NCBI GenBank assembly: GCA_001566965.1
Contig: LSNW01000032.1
Location: forward strand, 1 to 64,000
Length of the DNA: 64,000 nt
Direction: 5' to 3'
DNA from: Methylothermaceae bacteria B42
GTDB taxonomy: Bacteria > Pseudomonadota > Gammaproteobacteria > Methylococcales > Methylothermaceae
Within the stretch, counting starts at the first letter, position 1. Each line of letters opens with the position of its first letter. The notes beneath the pieces were generated by a model. That model was not told the DNA's origin and made no database searches. It saw only the letters and a program-made list of their open reading frames with translations. The position numbers and the translations under genes were made by a program. Below are positions 9,184 to 17,993 of this stretch, piece after piece.

Positions 9184-10752
9184 ATGAAAATCGGAGTTCC
9201 AAAAGAGGTACACGAGGGCGAACGCCGGGTGGCGACGACCCCTACCGTGGCCGAGCAGTTGCAGAAATTGGGCTTCACTGTAGCCATTGAAGCGGGCGCG
9301 GGCGCCGAGGCCAACTTTTCCGATGACGCTTACCGGGAGGTGGGGGTTGAGATTATCGACGACGCCCGCAAGCTCTGGGAAGCGTCGGACATCGTGCTTA
9401 AGGTTCGCCCCCCAGAGGTGCATCCTTTTTGCGGCCCGGAAGCCGAATTGCTGCGGGAAGGGGGTAATCTCATTAGTTTCATCTGGCCGGCCCAGCACCC
9501 CGAGTTACTGGAAAAATTCAAGGAAAGAAAGGCCACCGTACTGGCCATGGATTGTATTCCCCGGATTTCCCGTGCCCAGAAAATGGATGCTTTGAGCTCC
9601 ATGGCCAATTGCGCGGGTTATCGTGCAGTGATTGAAGCCGCCGAACATTTCGGCAGTTTTTTTACCGGCCAGATTACCGCTGCTGGCAAAGTGCCCCCTG
9701 CCAAGGTCTTGATTATCGGCGCTGGCGTGGCTGGTCTGGCGGCTATTGGCGCGGCGGTCAGCCTGGGGGCGATTGTGCGGGCTTTCGATGTGCGGCCCGA
9801 GGTAAAAGACCAAGTGGAGAGCTTGGGCGCTGAATTCCTGCAAGTGGAAATGGAGGGAGAAAGCGGCACCGGCGTGGGCGGCTACGCCAAGGAAATGAGC
9901 GAAGAATTCATCAAAAAAGAAATGGAAATCTTCGCCCGCCAGGCGATGGAAGTGGATATCATCATCACCACGGCTTTGATTCCCGGCAAGCCGGCGCCAA
10001 AATTGATCACCAAGGGCATGGTGGAGTCCATGAAGGACGGCAGCGTGATTGTCGATCTGGCGGCGGAGCAGGGTGGCAACTGCGAGTTGACCGAGCCCGG
10101 CAAGGTGGTCAAGAAATTTGGCGCTACCATTATTGGCTACACGGATCTGCCCAGCCGCATGCCGACGACTTCCAGCCAGCTTTACGCTACCAATCTGCGC
10201 CATTTGTTGGCGGAGCTATGTCCCGAGAAGAATGGCGAAATCAACGTCAATATGGATGATGTGGTCATTCGCGGCGCGACGGTTGCCAAAGACGGTGAAA
10301 TCACCTGGCCGCCGCCACCGATCCCCGTGTCCAAGGAAGAAAAGCCCGCCCCCGCCGCCGTGGCGCCTCCGGCAGCGGAAGAGAAAAAGGAGGAAAAGAA
10401 AAAACTGCCCAAAGAGTGGGTGACCGCTATTGTGATGGCCATTGGCGGTTTGGCGCTTTATGGTGTGGGCATGGTGGCGCCGCCGGAGTTTTTGTCGCAC
10501 TTCACGGTATTCGTATTGGCTTGTTTTGTGGGTTACATGGTGATCTGGAATGTTACCCCCGCTTTACATACTCCCTTGATGAGCGTCACCAATGCCATCA
10601 GCGGCATTATCGTTATCGGCGCGTTGATACAAATTTCATCGCCTGGAATCCTGCTCAAGCTGTTGGCCGGGATTGCGGTACTGATAGCCAGCGTCAATAT
10701 CTTCGGGGGCTTTTGGGTGACTCAACGCATGCTTGGCATGTTCAGAAAATAA
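9184..10752 (+). CDS. pntA: NAD(P) transhydrogenase subunit alpha
   Basis: The alpha subunit of proton-translocating transhydrogenase binds NAD(H) and transfers hydride to NADP+ driven by the proton motive force. Residues 1-380 form the NAD-binding dI domain, from [17 protein letters not shown] to the Rossmann [19 protein letters not shown] Pro/Lys/Glu-rich linker near residue 390 leads into four C-terminal membrane segments, so this is the fused PntA form rather than split PntAA/PntAB. The length (522) agrees with E. coli PntA (510). I chose the ATG at 9184 because an AGAGGAG ribosome binding site precedes it and the product starts exactly as the family does; an in-frame upstream extension to 9046 lacks homology and overlaps the promoter-like site. 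Confidence 0.97.
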   Translation: MKIGVPKEVHEGERRVATTPTVAEQLQKLGFTVAIEAGAGAEANFSDDAYREVGVEIIDDARKLWEASDIVLKVRPPEVHPFCGPEAELLREGGNLISFIWPAQHPELLEKFKERKATVLAMDCIPRISRAQKMDALSSMANCAGYRAVIEAAEHFGSFFTGQITAAGKVPPAKVLIIGAGVAGLAAIGAAVSLGAIVRAFDVRPEVKDQVESLGAEFLQVEMEGESGTGVGGYAKEMSEEFIKKEMEIFARQAMEVDIIITTALIPGKPAPKLITKGMVESMKDGSVIVDLAAEQGGNCELTEPGKVVKKFGATIIGYTDLPSRMPTTSSQLYATNLRHLLAELCPEKNGEINVNMDDVVIRGATVAKDGEITWPPPPIPVSKEEKPAPAAVAPPAAEEKKEEKKKLPKEWVTAIVMAIGGLALYGVGMVAPPEFLSHFTVFVLACFVGYMVIWNVTPALHTPLMSVTNAISGIIVIGALIQISSPGILLKLLAGIAVLIASVNIFGGFWVTQRMLGMFRK

Positions 10753-10765
10753 GGGAGGAAGAAAA

Positions 10766-12163
10766 ATGCCACAAGGCGTAATAATTGTTTCGTATATTGC
10801 CGCCACGATATTGTTTATCTTGGCGCTGGGGGGGTTGAGTCATCCTGAAACCGCTCGCCGGGGAAATCTATTCGGCATCATCGGGATGACCTTAGCCATT
10901 GTCGCCACTTTACTATCAGATCAGGTGACCTCGTATTCTTTCCTGATCATCATGATGGTGATTGGCGGCAGTGTCGGGATTTATGTGGCCCGCAAGGTGG
11001 AAATGACCCAGATGCCGGAGCTGGTGGCCATCCTCCACAGCTTGGTGGGTCTGGCCGCGGTCTTGATCGGGTTTGCCAACTTCATCGACCCGACGGCCGA
11101 GTTCGAAGGCGCCGCCAAGACCGTCCACGAAGTGGAGATCTATCTCGGCATCTTGATTGGGGCTGTCACCTTCACTGGGTCGGTGATTGCGTTTGGTAAA
11201 TTATGCGGCAAGATTTCCGGAAAACCGGTTTTGTTGCCAAGTCGTCACTGGATCAATCTGGCTATGTTGGTGCTGGTTATTTTGCTGGGTAAGTGGTTCC
11301 TGGGCACGGAAAGCACCGGCGCCGGCATTATGGCGCTGATATTGATGACGTTGATCGGCTTTGCCTTTGGCGTGCACATGGTGATGGCCATCGGCGGTGC
11401 CGATATGCCGGTGGTGGTTTCCATGCTCAACAGCTACTCGGGATGGGCGGCATCGGCGACTGGATTCATGCTGTCCAATGACCTTTTGATTGTGACCGGC
11501 GCGTTGGTGGGTTCCAGCGGGGCCATCCTGAGTTACATCATGTGCCGGGCCATGAACCGGAATTTCCTCAGCGTGATAGCCGGTGGTTTTGGCACCGAGG
11601 GCGGTGCCCCTGCCGCGGCAGCCGGGGAAGCTGGGGAGGTGGTGTCCATCGATCCAGAGGAAACGGCTGAACTGTTGGAAAACGCTAAAAACGTCATTAT
11701 CGTGCCGGGTTACGGTATGGCAGTGGCTCAAGCCCAATACACGGTTGCTGAAATCGTCAAAACCTTGCGCGACAAGGGCGTTAATGTGCGTTTTGCCATT
11801 CACCCGGTGGCGGGGCGGATGCCAGGCCACATGAACGTACTGCTGGCGGAGGCTAAAGTCCCCTACGATATCGTCTTCGAAATGGACGAAATCAACGAGG
11901 ACTTTCCCGATACCGATGTGGCTATCGTGATTGGCGCCAACGATATCGTCAATCCTTCCGCCGAAGAAGATCCCAACAGCCCGATTGCCGGCATGCCGGT
12001 TCTGGAAGTATGGAAAGCCAAGACCTGTATCGTGCTCAAACGCAGCATGGCAACAGGATATGCCGGGGTGGATAATCCGCTGTTTTTCCGGGAAAACACC
12101 CGGATGTTGTTTGGGGACGCCAAGGACAGTCTGGAAAAAGTCTTGGCGGAACTTAAAAAATAA
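10766..12163 (+). CDS. pntB: NAD(P) transhydrogenase subunit beta
   Basis: The beta subunit supplies eight or nine membrane helices of the proton channel (residues ~5-260) and the cytoplasmic NADP(H)-binding dIII domain, here from about residue 290, with [35 protein letters not shown] and [10 protein letters not shown]. At 465 residues it matches E. coli PntB (462). The gene starts 13 bases after pntA behind a GGGAGGA ribosome binding site; an in-frame ATG 33 bases earlier lies inside pntA and is unlikely. The pair probably maintains NADPH supply. A terminator follows the stop. Confidence 0.97.
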   Translation: MPQGVIIVSYIAATILFILALGGLSHPETARRGNLFGIIGMTLAIVATLLSDQVTSYSFLIIMMVIGGSVGIYVARKVEMTQMPELVAILHSLVGLAAVLIGFANFIDPTAEFEGAAKTVHEVEIYLGILIGAVTFTGSVIAFGKLCGKISGKPVLLPSRHWINLAMLVLVILLGKWFLGTESTGAGIMALILMTLIGFAFGVHMVMAIGGADMPVVVSMLNSYSGWAASATGFMLSNDLLIVTGALVGSSGAILSYIMCRAMNRNFLSVIAGGFGTEGGAPAAAAGEAGEVVSIDPEETAELLENAKNVIIVPGYGMAVAQAQYTVAEIVKTLRDKGVNVRFAIHPVAGRMPGHMNVLLAEAKVPYDIVFEMDEINEDFPDTDVAIVIGANDIVNPSAEEDPNSPIAGMPVLEVWKAKTCIVLKRSMATGYAGVDNPLFFRENTRMLFGDAKDSLEKVLAELKK

Positions 12164-12189
12164 TCGTCGTTTGATTGCTCTAAATCAGG

Positions 12190-12214
12190 GCGGGCCGGCA
12201 ACGGCCCGCTTTTT
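12190..12214 (+). terminator. Rho-independent terminator of pntAB
   Basis: GCGGGCC (12190-12196) pairs with GGCCCGC (12203-12209) around a 6-base loop and is followed by TTTTT, 26 bases after the pntB stop. Confidence 0.85.
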
Positions 12215-12368
12215 AGTGGGCATCCGGCAAATGCCGGTTGCCGTGTTGGCCAGCTTTCAGGGAAAAAGGGAACGGAGGCGAATGGGCATGCTGGGTTTTC
12301 CAGACCCAGGCGATGAGCGCGGCAGCAAAGAGCAAGCCGACAATAATGCGGATTCTCCGGCCGGTCAA
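12213..12368 (-). CDS. Possible 51-residue single-span membrane protein
   Basis: A TTG-initiated frame begins 2 bases after the Uma2 stop, with GGAAG about 8 bases upstream. The predicted product begins with a basic LTGRRIR segment followed by a clear hydrophobic span (IIVGLLFAAALIAWVW), then a short polar tail. The membrane-like composition makes it more than a random frame, but it has no recognisable family and its end overlaps the pntB terminator by a few bases. Low confidence that it is expressed. Confidence 0.25.
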   Translation of the reverse strand: MTGRRIRIIVGLLFAAALIAWVWKTQHAHSPPFPFSLKAGQHGNRHLPDAH

Positions 12369-12370
12369 GG

Positions 12371-12967
12371 CTAATCTTCCGGAGGCGGCAGGCGTTCCAC
12401 CAGGGAATCCCACTGGATGCTGACTTCCGGCAGAATGCTTATAGGCGTTTCTCCGGTCATTTCTTTTACCTCCGGCTTGCCGTACCGTCCTTGATTATCC
12501 AGGCGATAGACAAGTATCATCCGCTCGACGGGATCCACCAGCCAATATTCCTTGACCCCGGCCCGTTCATAAACCTCCCGTTTGCGCTGGTGATCGTGGT
12601 AAGCGGTAGAAGGGGAAAGCACTTCCACCACGAAGTCCGGCGCGCCCCGCACGCCGCGCCGCTCCAGTTTGGACTGGTCGCAGACGACCAGAACATCCGG
12701 TTGGACAATGGTATCGACTTGTTCGTTGGCTTCATCTTGCTTGGGAAGCAGCACATCCACGGGGGCGATATAGGGGCGGCAGGGTTTTCCCGCTAATTGA
12801 TTCCCTAATTGGCGATAAATTTCCCCGGCGATATCCTGATGGTCCAGGGTAGGGGCGGGGGCCATCAAATAGGCCTTGCCGTCGATGAGTTCGTAACGGA
12901 CATCCTCGGGCCAGGTGAGGTAATCGCGGTAAGTGTAGCGGGTTTGGTTGTCGAGTGCTGGTTGCAT
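12371..12967 (-). CDS. Uma2 family protein (DUF820, PD-(D/E)XK fold)
   Basis: Uma2/DUF820 proteins share a restriction-endonuclease-like fold and are common, often multicopy, in cyanobacteria and environmental bacteria; their biological role is not settled. Visible family features are TYRDYLTWPEDVRYELIDG at the N-terminus with the conserved ELIDG Glu-Asp, the central VQPDVLVVCD strand, and APDFVVEVLSPST with the catalytic-type Asp/Glu pair, then YERAGVKEYWLVDP. The length of 198 residues is usual. A strong GGAGGA ribosome binding site precedes the ATG. It follows the Nif3-like gene by 14 bases on the same strand and may be the end of that operon. Confidence 0.88.
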   Translation of the reverse strand: MQPALDNQTRYTYRDYLTWPEDVRYELIDGKAYLMAPAPTLDHQDIAGEIYRQLGNQLAGKPCRPYIAPVDVLLPKQDEANEQVDTIVQPDVLVVCDQSKLERRGVRGAPDFVVEVLSPSTAYHDHQRKREVYERAGVKEYWLVDPVERMILVYRLDNQGRYGKPEVKEMTGETPISILPEVSIQWDSLVERLPPPED

Positions 12968-12981
12968 GGCGTCCTCCTGCT

Positions 12982-13749
12982 TCAGGCGGGATTATCGCAC
13001 GGCAGATAAACGCATTCCACTTCGAAAGTATCGGCGATTTTAGCCATCAAGGCCTGAATGCCAAACTGTTCCGTGGCGTGGTGGCCCCCGGCAAACATGT
13101 GAATTCCGGCTTCCTGGCTTTCGTGCCAGTCGTGCTCGCTCATTTCCCCAGTTACATACGCGTCGAGTCCCGCTGCCAGGGCCTCCCGCCACTGGCTGTT
13201 GGCGCCTCCGGTAATAATGCCCAGGGAACGAATATGCGCGTCAGGATCGGGGCTGGCCAGGATAACCGGGTGATCCAGGATTTGTTCCAGCTGCTTCTGC
13301 AATACTTTTGCAATCACAGGTTGAGATAGCCTGCCCTGCACGCCTGTGGTAGCATCTTGATATTCACCAAAAGGTTCAAGATGCTGCAGTTTGATTTTTT
13401 GAGCCAAGGTGGCGGCATTCCCGATTTCCATATGGCCATCCAAGGGCAGATGATAGCCATAAAGATTGATCTGGTGGCGCACCAGGGGGAACACGCGGCG
13501 GGCGAAAGGGCCTATTAACGGCCTGGCCCCATGAAAACGCCAAAACAGGCCGTGATGAACGATGAGCGCTTGGGCTCCTTGTGCCACCGCGGCATGGGCG
13601 GATTGCACGGTTGCTGATACGGCAAAGGCGATTTTGGCAATGGTTTCCGTCCCTTCAATTTGCAGGCCATTGGGCCCGTAATCCTGGTAATTTTCGGGGG
13701 TGAGCAATTCGGTCAAAAAGCGGGTGAGGTCATCGCGCTTGATTGTCAT
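12982..13749 (-). CDS. Nif3-like dinuclear metal centre protein (YbgI family)
   Basis: Member of the NIF3/YbgI family, which forms hexameric rings with a dimetal site; proposed to act as a GTP cyclohydrolase I type 2-like or general metal hydrolase, but the physiological reaction is unsettled. Metal-ligand motifs are visible: LIVHHGLFW (HH pair) near residue 65, HLPLDGH near residue 100, and the C-terminal AGGHHATEQFG block. The length (255) is close to E. coli YbgI (247). I selected the ATG at 13749, where the product begins MTIKRDDLTRFL, because it overlaps the preceding gene by 4 bases (ATGA type); a longer in-frame extension would run through the HAD gene. Confidence 0.9.
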   Translation of the reverse strand: MTIKRDDLTRFLTELLTPENYQDYGPNGLQIEGTETIAKIAFAVSATVQSAHAAVAQGAQALIVHHGLFWRFHGARPLIGPFARRVFPLVRHQINLYGYHLPLDGHMEIGNAATLAQKIKLQHLEPFGEYQDATTGVQGRLSQPVIAKVLQKQLEQILDHPVILASPDPDAHIRSLGIITGGANSQWREALAAGLDAYVTGEMSEHDWHESQEAGIHMFAGGHHATEQFGIQALMAKIADTFEVECVYLPCDNPA

Positions 13750-14414
13750 GGGAATTTGGCGGTCAGTTGAGAAACCAGGGATTCTAGCGAAGGGAGCGTG
13801 GCAATGGCCAGCGCCTCGATTTCGCAGGCGACCGGAGCGGAATCGGGGATTAATACAGGTTTCGTGCCGGCCTGGTGAGCCGCGAGGATGCCGGGTCCTG
13901 AATCTTCCACAGCCAGGCAATGGACGGGAGGAGTTCCCAGCATTTTAGCGGCTTGTAGATAGATATCGGGGGCCGGTTTCCCCGACGCCACTTCATCCCG
14001 GGTGACGGTCAACGGAAAATCATCCAGTATGTCTGCCAGCGCCATGCATTTTTCCGCATATTGCCGCTGGCTGTTGGTGGCGAGGGCATAAGGGATTTGG
14101 GCGTTCTTAAGAAAATCCATCAATTCCCGGTAGCCGGGCTTGGTGGCGATACCGTGGGCTTCTACCCATTGACGCCATAAGCGGGTGCTTAAATCATGAA
14201 AAGCGGGGATGTCGAAGTCAGGTCCAAACGCTTGTTGCAACTGGTTTTGCACGGCTTCAATGTGACAGCCCTTGAGTGATTGGCAAAGGGAATCACTGAG
14301 ATCAAAGCCCAGTTCCCGGGCCGCTTGTTGCCAGGCTCTGGCGTAGGTGGGTTCGGTGTCCAGTATCAGGCCATCGAGGTCAAGGATCACTGCTTCAAAG
14401 TGGGGTAGGGCCAT
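13746..14414 (-). CDS. HAD superfamily phosphatase (phosphoglycolate phosphatase-like)
   Basis: HAD subfamily IA hydrolase of 222 residues. Motif I is DLDGLILDTEP at residue ~10 (nucleophile Asp), motif II the ALATNSQ strand near residue 108, the Lys of motif III is in SGKPAPDIY, and motif IV is VEDSGPGILAA. The cap insertion is helical, as in beta-phosphoglucomutase or phosphoglycolate phosphatase relatives. Substrate cannot be assigned. It overlaps the flavin reductase gene by one base and the Nif3-like gene by four, so translation of the three is probably coupled. Confidence 0.88.
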   Translation of the reverse strand: MALPHFEAVILDLDGLILDTEPTYARAWQQAARELGFDLSDSLCQSLKGCHIEAVQNQLQQAFGPDFDIPAFHDLSTRLWRQWVEAHGIATKPGYRELMDFLKNAQIPYALATNSQRQYAEKCMALADILDDFPLTVTRDEVASGKPAPDIYLQAAKMLGTPPVHCLAVEDSGPGILAAHQAGTKPVLIPDSAPVACEIEALAIATLPSLESLVSQLTAKFP

Positions 14415-14902
14415 CAGAAAGACTTGGGATACAGATTTTGGGCGCCGTCTAGATTGCCGGTATCGCGGTACAACAATGGTTCTCCCAGCCTCTGAATAGC
14501 GCCATTAAGAACCCGGCCAAACACTACAATATGATCCCCGGCGGGACACTCGTGATGGAAATCACAATCCAGCCATGCCAAGGCTTGTTCCAAAATGGGC
14601 GCGCCGCACTTGCCCGGCCGCCAGGGGATATTGGCGAGTTTATCGATATCTCCGCTCTGGCCAAAGTGGGCGGCGAGATCCAGTTGATCGGCGGCCAGTA
14701 CATTAACGATGAATCCGCCTCCCGCTTTGAGGAGGGGAAAGGATCGGTGACGGGGGTTGATACTCAAGGCAATCAGCAGGGGATCAAAAGAAACCTGCAT
14801 GACCCAGGCGGCGGTGAAGGCATTGTGTTTTTCGCCATCGGCCACGCCAATTACATAAACGCCGTGGGTGAGGGTGCGGCAAACCTCGGCGGGGCGGGTC
14901 AT
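14414..14902 (-). CDS. Flavin reductase-like FMN-binding protein
   Basis: A 162-residue member of the flavin reductase-like split-barrel family, which uses FMN or FAD for NAD(P)H-dependent reduction or as a partner of monooxygenases. Typical elements are THGVYVIGVADGEKHNAFTAAWV, with the flavin-phosphate-contacting Thr/Ala stretch, then the SINPRHRSFPLL strand and the GGGFIVNVL segment. The C-terminal Asp-Gly-His motif (GDHIVVFGRV) is also family-like. It overlaps the MutS-like gene by 4 bases and the HAD gene by 1. No monooxygenase partner lies in the operon. Confidence 0.87.
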   Translation of the reverse strand: MTRPAEVCRTLTHGVYVIGVADGEKHNAFTAAWVMQVSFDPLLIALSINPRHRSFPLLKAGGGFIVNVLAADQLDLAAHFGQSGDIDKLANIPWRPGKCGAPILEQALAWLDCDFHHECPAGDHIVVFGRVLNGAIQRLGEPLLYRDTGNLDGAQNLYPKSF

Positions 14903-16497
14903 GATTTTTCTTCCTTCAGATAACGCTCAATATCTTCCTTGGAAAAGCCTACGGCTTTGGCGACCCGGTCCGCGTGGCTGACTCGGGAAATACCGTCAAT
15001 CAAACGGTAGGTGGGATGATCCTGCACGAATTCCACCTGTTTGGCCTGGCCAATGCCTTGCTGCATGAATTTATCCACCAGTTCATGATTATGGGTGACA
15101 AGAATGGTGGTGCAGCCTTTTTTATGAAAGCCTTCCATGATGTTGTAAGAAATTTCCAGCCGTTCCTCATAGGTGGTGCCTTCCGCCAATTCGTCCAGAA
15201 TTACCAGGCTTTTTGGGGTTGCGGCGAGGAAGATTTTTTTGGTGTGCTTGAGCTCGGTGGCAAAGCGTCCCTCGCCATCGACTAGTTGGTTAACTTCGGG
15301 CACTTGATAGAAAATACGGTCGGCAACGGTAAGTTTGGCTTCCTGTGCCGGGATATAGCAGCCAATCTGGGCCAGTAATTGAGACTGTCCCAGGGTTTTG
15401 CAAAAGGCTGTTTTCCCGCCGCTATTGGGGCCGGTGATAAAAGTGATCCGGTGTTCGTCCAACTGGATGTCATTGGGAACGTAATCCGGATTGCCTTTGC
15501 CCAGAATGGGATTGCGCAGCGCCTTGGCAATGAAGCGGTGGTGATGGTCTTTGAGTAATTCCGGCAGGGTGGCGGGATTGCCGAAGTGCCGGGCGAAATG
15601 GTCAAAGCCCAGGAGCTCGTCCAAATAGCCTAAAGCTTCCAAGGTAGTATGAATCTCTTCATCTTCCCGGAAAATGCGGCGCAGCGGATAAATGAATTTA
15701 TCCCGGTCGAAATTCCCGACAATAGGCGGATAAGCGGCCACCAGCGGCAGCAAAAATAAGCCGAATATGCCGGGTGCTATGCCTAAAATGGGAGTTAATC
15801 CCGCCCAAAGCAGCAATAGTGCCCCTGTGGTGCCGGCAACCAGGAGCGGTTTGAATAACTGAGGCCGGAATCTAATGGCCGGGAGCCAAACCGGCTTTTC
15901 ATCGGCGGTCATAATCCGCTTTTCGGTGCGATACACAGGACCGCGCATTAGGGCGTGGGAGCGAGTTTTGGAAAAATTGGCAAGGGTTTCGATAAGCTGT
16001 CGCAGATAGGCGCTTTGGGGTTTAGGCAGATTTAGGGCGTCTTCGGCCAGTTGCAGCATGAAACGGGTGCCCTGGTTATAGGCTTCGTACCCAAAGCCCT
16101 TGATTTCCCTGGGGGAGGCCGGGGAACCGATGGTGCCAAGGAAAATGCTGTAGAGAAGTTTGTAAAACTCAGGTTCCAGTTGCGCGGCATTTTCGATGAG
16201 TGCTTCAATATCCCGGCGAAGGTTCTCGTTTTCCGCCAGTTCTCGCAGAGCCTCTTGCCTGCCGCTAATCAATTCGTCGTCAGTCAATGGTTGGGATAAT
16301 GAGCGGTGCAAGGTGGCTTGGCCTATCTGGGTGCGCGCTTCGTTGACCTTGTCAAACAAAGCTTCAACTTCCAACGCCTCGAAGGTAGATTGATCGATTA
16401 CCCGATCCGGGGTTTCTGGTCGGCTGGTTTTTATGACCGGTCCTTCCCGCCATTGCTTTAGAAAAGGTGGATAAAGTTTGCGTAAACTCTCAAGCAT
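14899..16497 (-). CDS. Membrane-anchored MutS-like ATPase
   Basis: This 532-residue protein has the core and ATPase domains of the MutS superfamily but no N-terminal mismatch-recognition domain. Walker A is TGPNSGGKT near residue 360, the Walker B region is LVILDELAEGTT, and a switch-type His is in LVTHNHELVDKF. Unusually, two hydrophobic spans (about residues 215-265) lie in the middle of the core, so it is probably an inner-membrane protein with its ATPase in the cytoplasm. Bacterial relatives are annotated only as MutS-like or DNA mismatch repair ATPases. A GAGGAGG ribosome binding site 5 bases upstream fixes the start at 16497, where it overlaps the nucleotidyltransferase gene by 8 bases. 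A repair role should not be assumed. Confidence 0.85.
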   Translation of the reverse strand: MLESLRKLYPPFLKQWREGPVIKTSRPETPDRVIDQSTFEALEVEALFDKVNEARTQIGQATLHRSLSQPLTDDELISGRQEALRELAENENLRRDIEALIENAAQLEPEFYKLLYSIFLGTIGSPASPREIKGFGYEAYNQGTRFMLQLAEDALNLPKPQSAYLRQLIETLANFSKTRSHALMRGPVYRTEKRIMTADEKPVWLPAIRFRPQLFKPLLVAGTTGALLLLWAGLTPILGIAPGIFGLFLLPLVAAYPPIVGNFDRDKFIYPLRRIFREDEEIHTTLEALGYLDELLGFDHFARHFGNPATLPELLKDHHHRFIAKALRNPILGKGNPDYVPNDIQLDEHRITFITGPNSGGKTAFCKTLGQSQLLAQIGCYIPAQEAKLTVADRIFYQVPEVNQLVDGEGRFATELKHTKKIFLAATPKSLVILDELAEGTTYEERLEISYNIMEGFHKKGCTTILVTHNHELVDKFMQQGIGQAKQVEFVQDHPTYRLIDGISRVSHADRVAKAVGFSKEDIERYLKEEKS

Positions 16498-17431
16498 AAA
16501 TTCCTCCTCTAGCCTCATTAACTTTAATGTATTCTCCCGGCGCTTCCCGGCTGGCACCGACAATAAGACGCAAATCTCCCTCAGGGTTCTGTTCTAAATG
16601 TCCCGTGATTTCCACCCATTCTCCTTGTTTGGCCTGGCCAATATAAGTCGCAGTGAAACTAAAAGCTGTTTTGATTTGGGGGTGATTGAGCCTGTAACAC
16701 GCAGGGGTGGCGAAGCTTTCCGAGTCATCGATAATTTGCGCTTGGATTGTTGTCAAGCCTATTTTACGCCAGGGTCGCGGGTCTGGTGCCTGTATTTTTT
16801 CTTCAACCAGGATCAGATCGAATTTTGTGCCTTCAATGGCGCCTTTATTGAATTTTCGGCGTTCATGCCAAACGTACTCCTCGAAGGACAGTGAACACCC
16901 CCGGCGACTGTAGGTTTCGCGCCAGTCCGGTTCTGCCAGGATTCCCTGCTGCAACAAGGTTTTGACCGCGCTGCGGGCTTGTTGAAACGCGGATTTTCCA
17001 TACACCACCAAGTCGATATCCGATCCGATGCCGTGACAGCCAATGAGCAAGGATCCAGTGACACCCAAATAGGCGCTATCCAGGCCATTTTCATCGAATA
17101 AGCCAAGAAGAGTGGTTAATTTAGTGGTCACGGGATCGGGTCGGGTACGTTTTAAAAGTGCTTGCAATGCTTCCCGGGGCCGGATGTGATGGCGAATAGC
17201 TTCCACAGGTACCGCTTGCAAGAGTATGTCACGTTTGGAGGAATAATAGAGATAGTGGGGATAATGGGTTTTGAGTAATTGGCTGGCTGCTTCGGTGGGG
17301 GTTTTTTTATAATGATTCCCTTCGCGGATATAGCGCAAGCAGGCGATCACCCGGCCTTCTTCGACGCCATTTAGAGTGACTGCAAAGAGCAACCCTTCGT
17401 GGGTTTCAATAAAGTCGCGAGCCAAAAACAT
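16490..17431 (-). CDS. Nucleotidyltransferase-domain protein
   Basis: First gene of the coupled minus-strand operon. The 313-residue product has no signal peptide. A nucleotidyltransferase fold is indicated in the middle by GVTGSLLIGCHGIGSDIDLVVYG (about residues 122-145): the GS helix and two metal-binding aspartates of the DxD type. A third acidic strand is FDLILVEE. The C-terminal ~90 residues look like an OB-type or small beta domain (GEWVEITGHLEQNPEGDLRLIVG). Similar proteins are known in archaea and some bacteria without assigned function. The substrate could be a nucleotide, tRNA or protein; nothing in the sequence decides. Confidence 0.75.
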   Translation of the reverse strand: MFLARDFIETHEGLLFAVTLNGVEEGRVIACLRYIREGNHYKKTPTEAASQLLKTHYPHYLYYSSKRDILLQAVPVEAIRHHIRPREALQALLKRTRPDPVTTKLTTLLGLFDENGLDSAYLGVTGSLLIGCHGIGSDIDLVVYGKSAFQQARSAVKTLLQQGILAEPDWRETYSRRGCSLSFEEYVWHERRKFNKGAIEGTKFDLILVEEKIQAPDPRPWRKIGLTTIQAQIIDDSESFATPACYRLNHPQIKTAFSFTATYIGQAKQGEWVEITGHLEQNPEGDLRLIVGASREAPGEYIKVNEARGGIYA

Positions 17432-17644
17432 GGGAACGTGGTTTGCAGGATAGGATTGTTACGGCCATCGGTATAGGGTGATAAATTTTGTCAGTAAATT
17501 TGACAAAAATGGTCAGGTTGTACGTGAAATAACAGTAGATATTTTATAAACAATTGATTAATTGTGAGTGTTTGGATAAGGCATAAAACATGCTTAAGTT
17601 TCTGTGAGGAAGCGATTTCCACGTGATTTTCGGAGGATCCATTC

Positions 17645-17824
17645 ATGAAAAACAATATCATTGCGCTTATTCGTTCTTTCCAAGGATACACCTATGAAGT
17701 TGCCGGTATACTAACCGCTTATTTTGACGATCCCGAACAAGCCCGTGCTTGCGCGGAAAAGATTCTGGAAGAATGGAAAAAACAGGTGGAAGTGAATGGT
17801 TCGAGTCTGACCGTGTATATTTAA
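17645..17824 (+). CDS. Small 59-residue hypothetical protein
   Basis: A short gene with a clear CGGAGG ribosome binding site 7-8 bases before the ATG. The product begins MKNNIIALIRSFQGYTYEV, then AGILTAYFDDPEQARACAEKILEEWKKQVEV, and ends SLTVYI. It is predicted to be a small beta-alpha protein with one amphipathic helix and no membrane span. Composition and codon use are protein-like. I do not recognise the family. It stands alone between the nucleotidyltransferase operon, which reads away from it, and the convergent lipase gene. Confidence 0.6.
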   Translation: MKNNIIALIRSFQGYTYEVAGILTAYFDDPEQARACAEKILEEWKKQVEVNGSSLTVYI

Positions 17825-17993
17825 CATATTGTTTTAATAGCATATATTTTTATTTTTTGGTTTTCAAAATCTTTTCTTTTCGGAGGCGGCTTAGTTGATG
17901 CATGCCTAAATTGTCCTTAGTCTTCTTCCTCCTAAGGGCATGTTGACAATTTCTTCCCCACTTATATACGGAGGATGGAAATGTCAGAAAAAT
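17825..17993. other. AT-rich intergenic stretch with repeated CGGAGG sites
   Basis: The sequence after the small gene is AT-rich and contains two further CGGAGG elements (about 17880 and 17969). The second precedes an ATG at 17981 at good spacing, and a TTGACA lies at 17943-17948. The frame opened there (to 18196) starts MSEKFTFSVFAGIV but then runs antisense through the 3' end of the lipase gene with no protein-like character, so it is not called as a gene. It may be the start of a truncated gene. Confidence 0.35.

Noticed and set aside
9505-10203. Long open frame (232 codons) opposite pntA
   Set aside because: Rich in His and Gly from GC-rich antisense codons, entirely inside pntA; a shadow frame.
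11201-11830. Long open frame (209 codons) opposite pntB
   Set aside because: Same kind of shadow frame, inside a confidently assigned gene.
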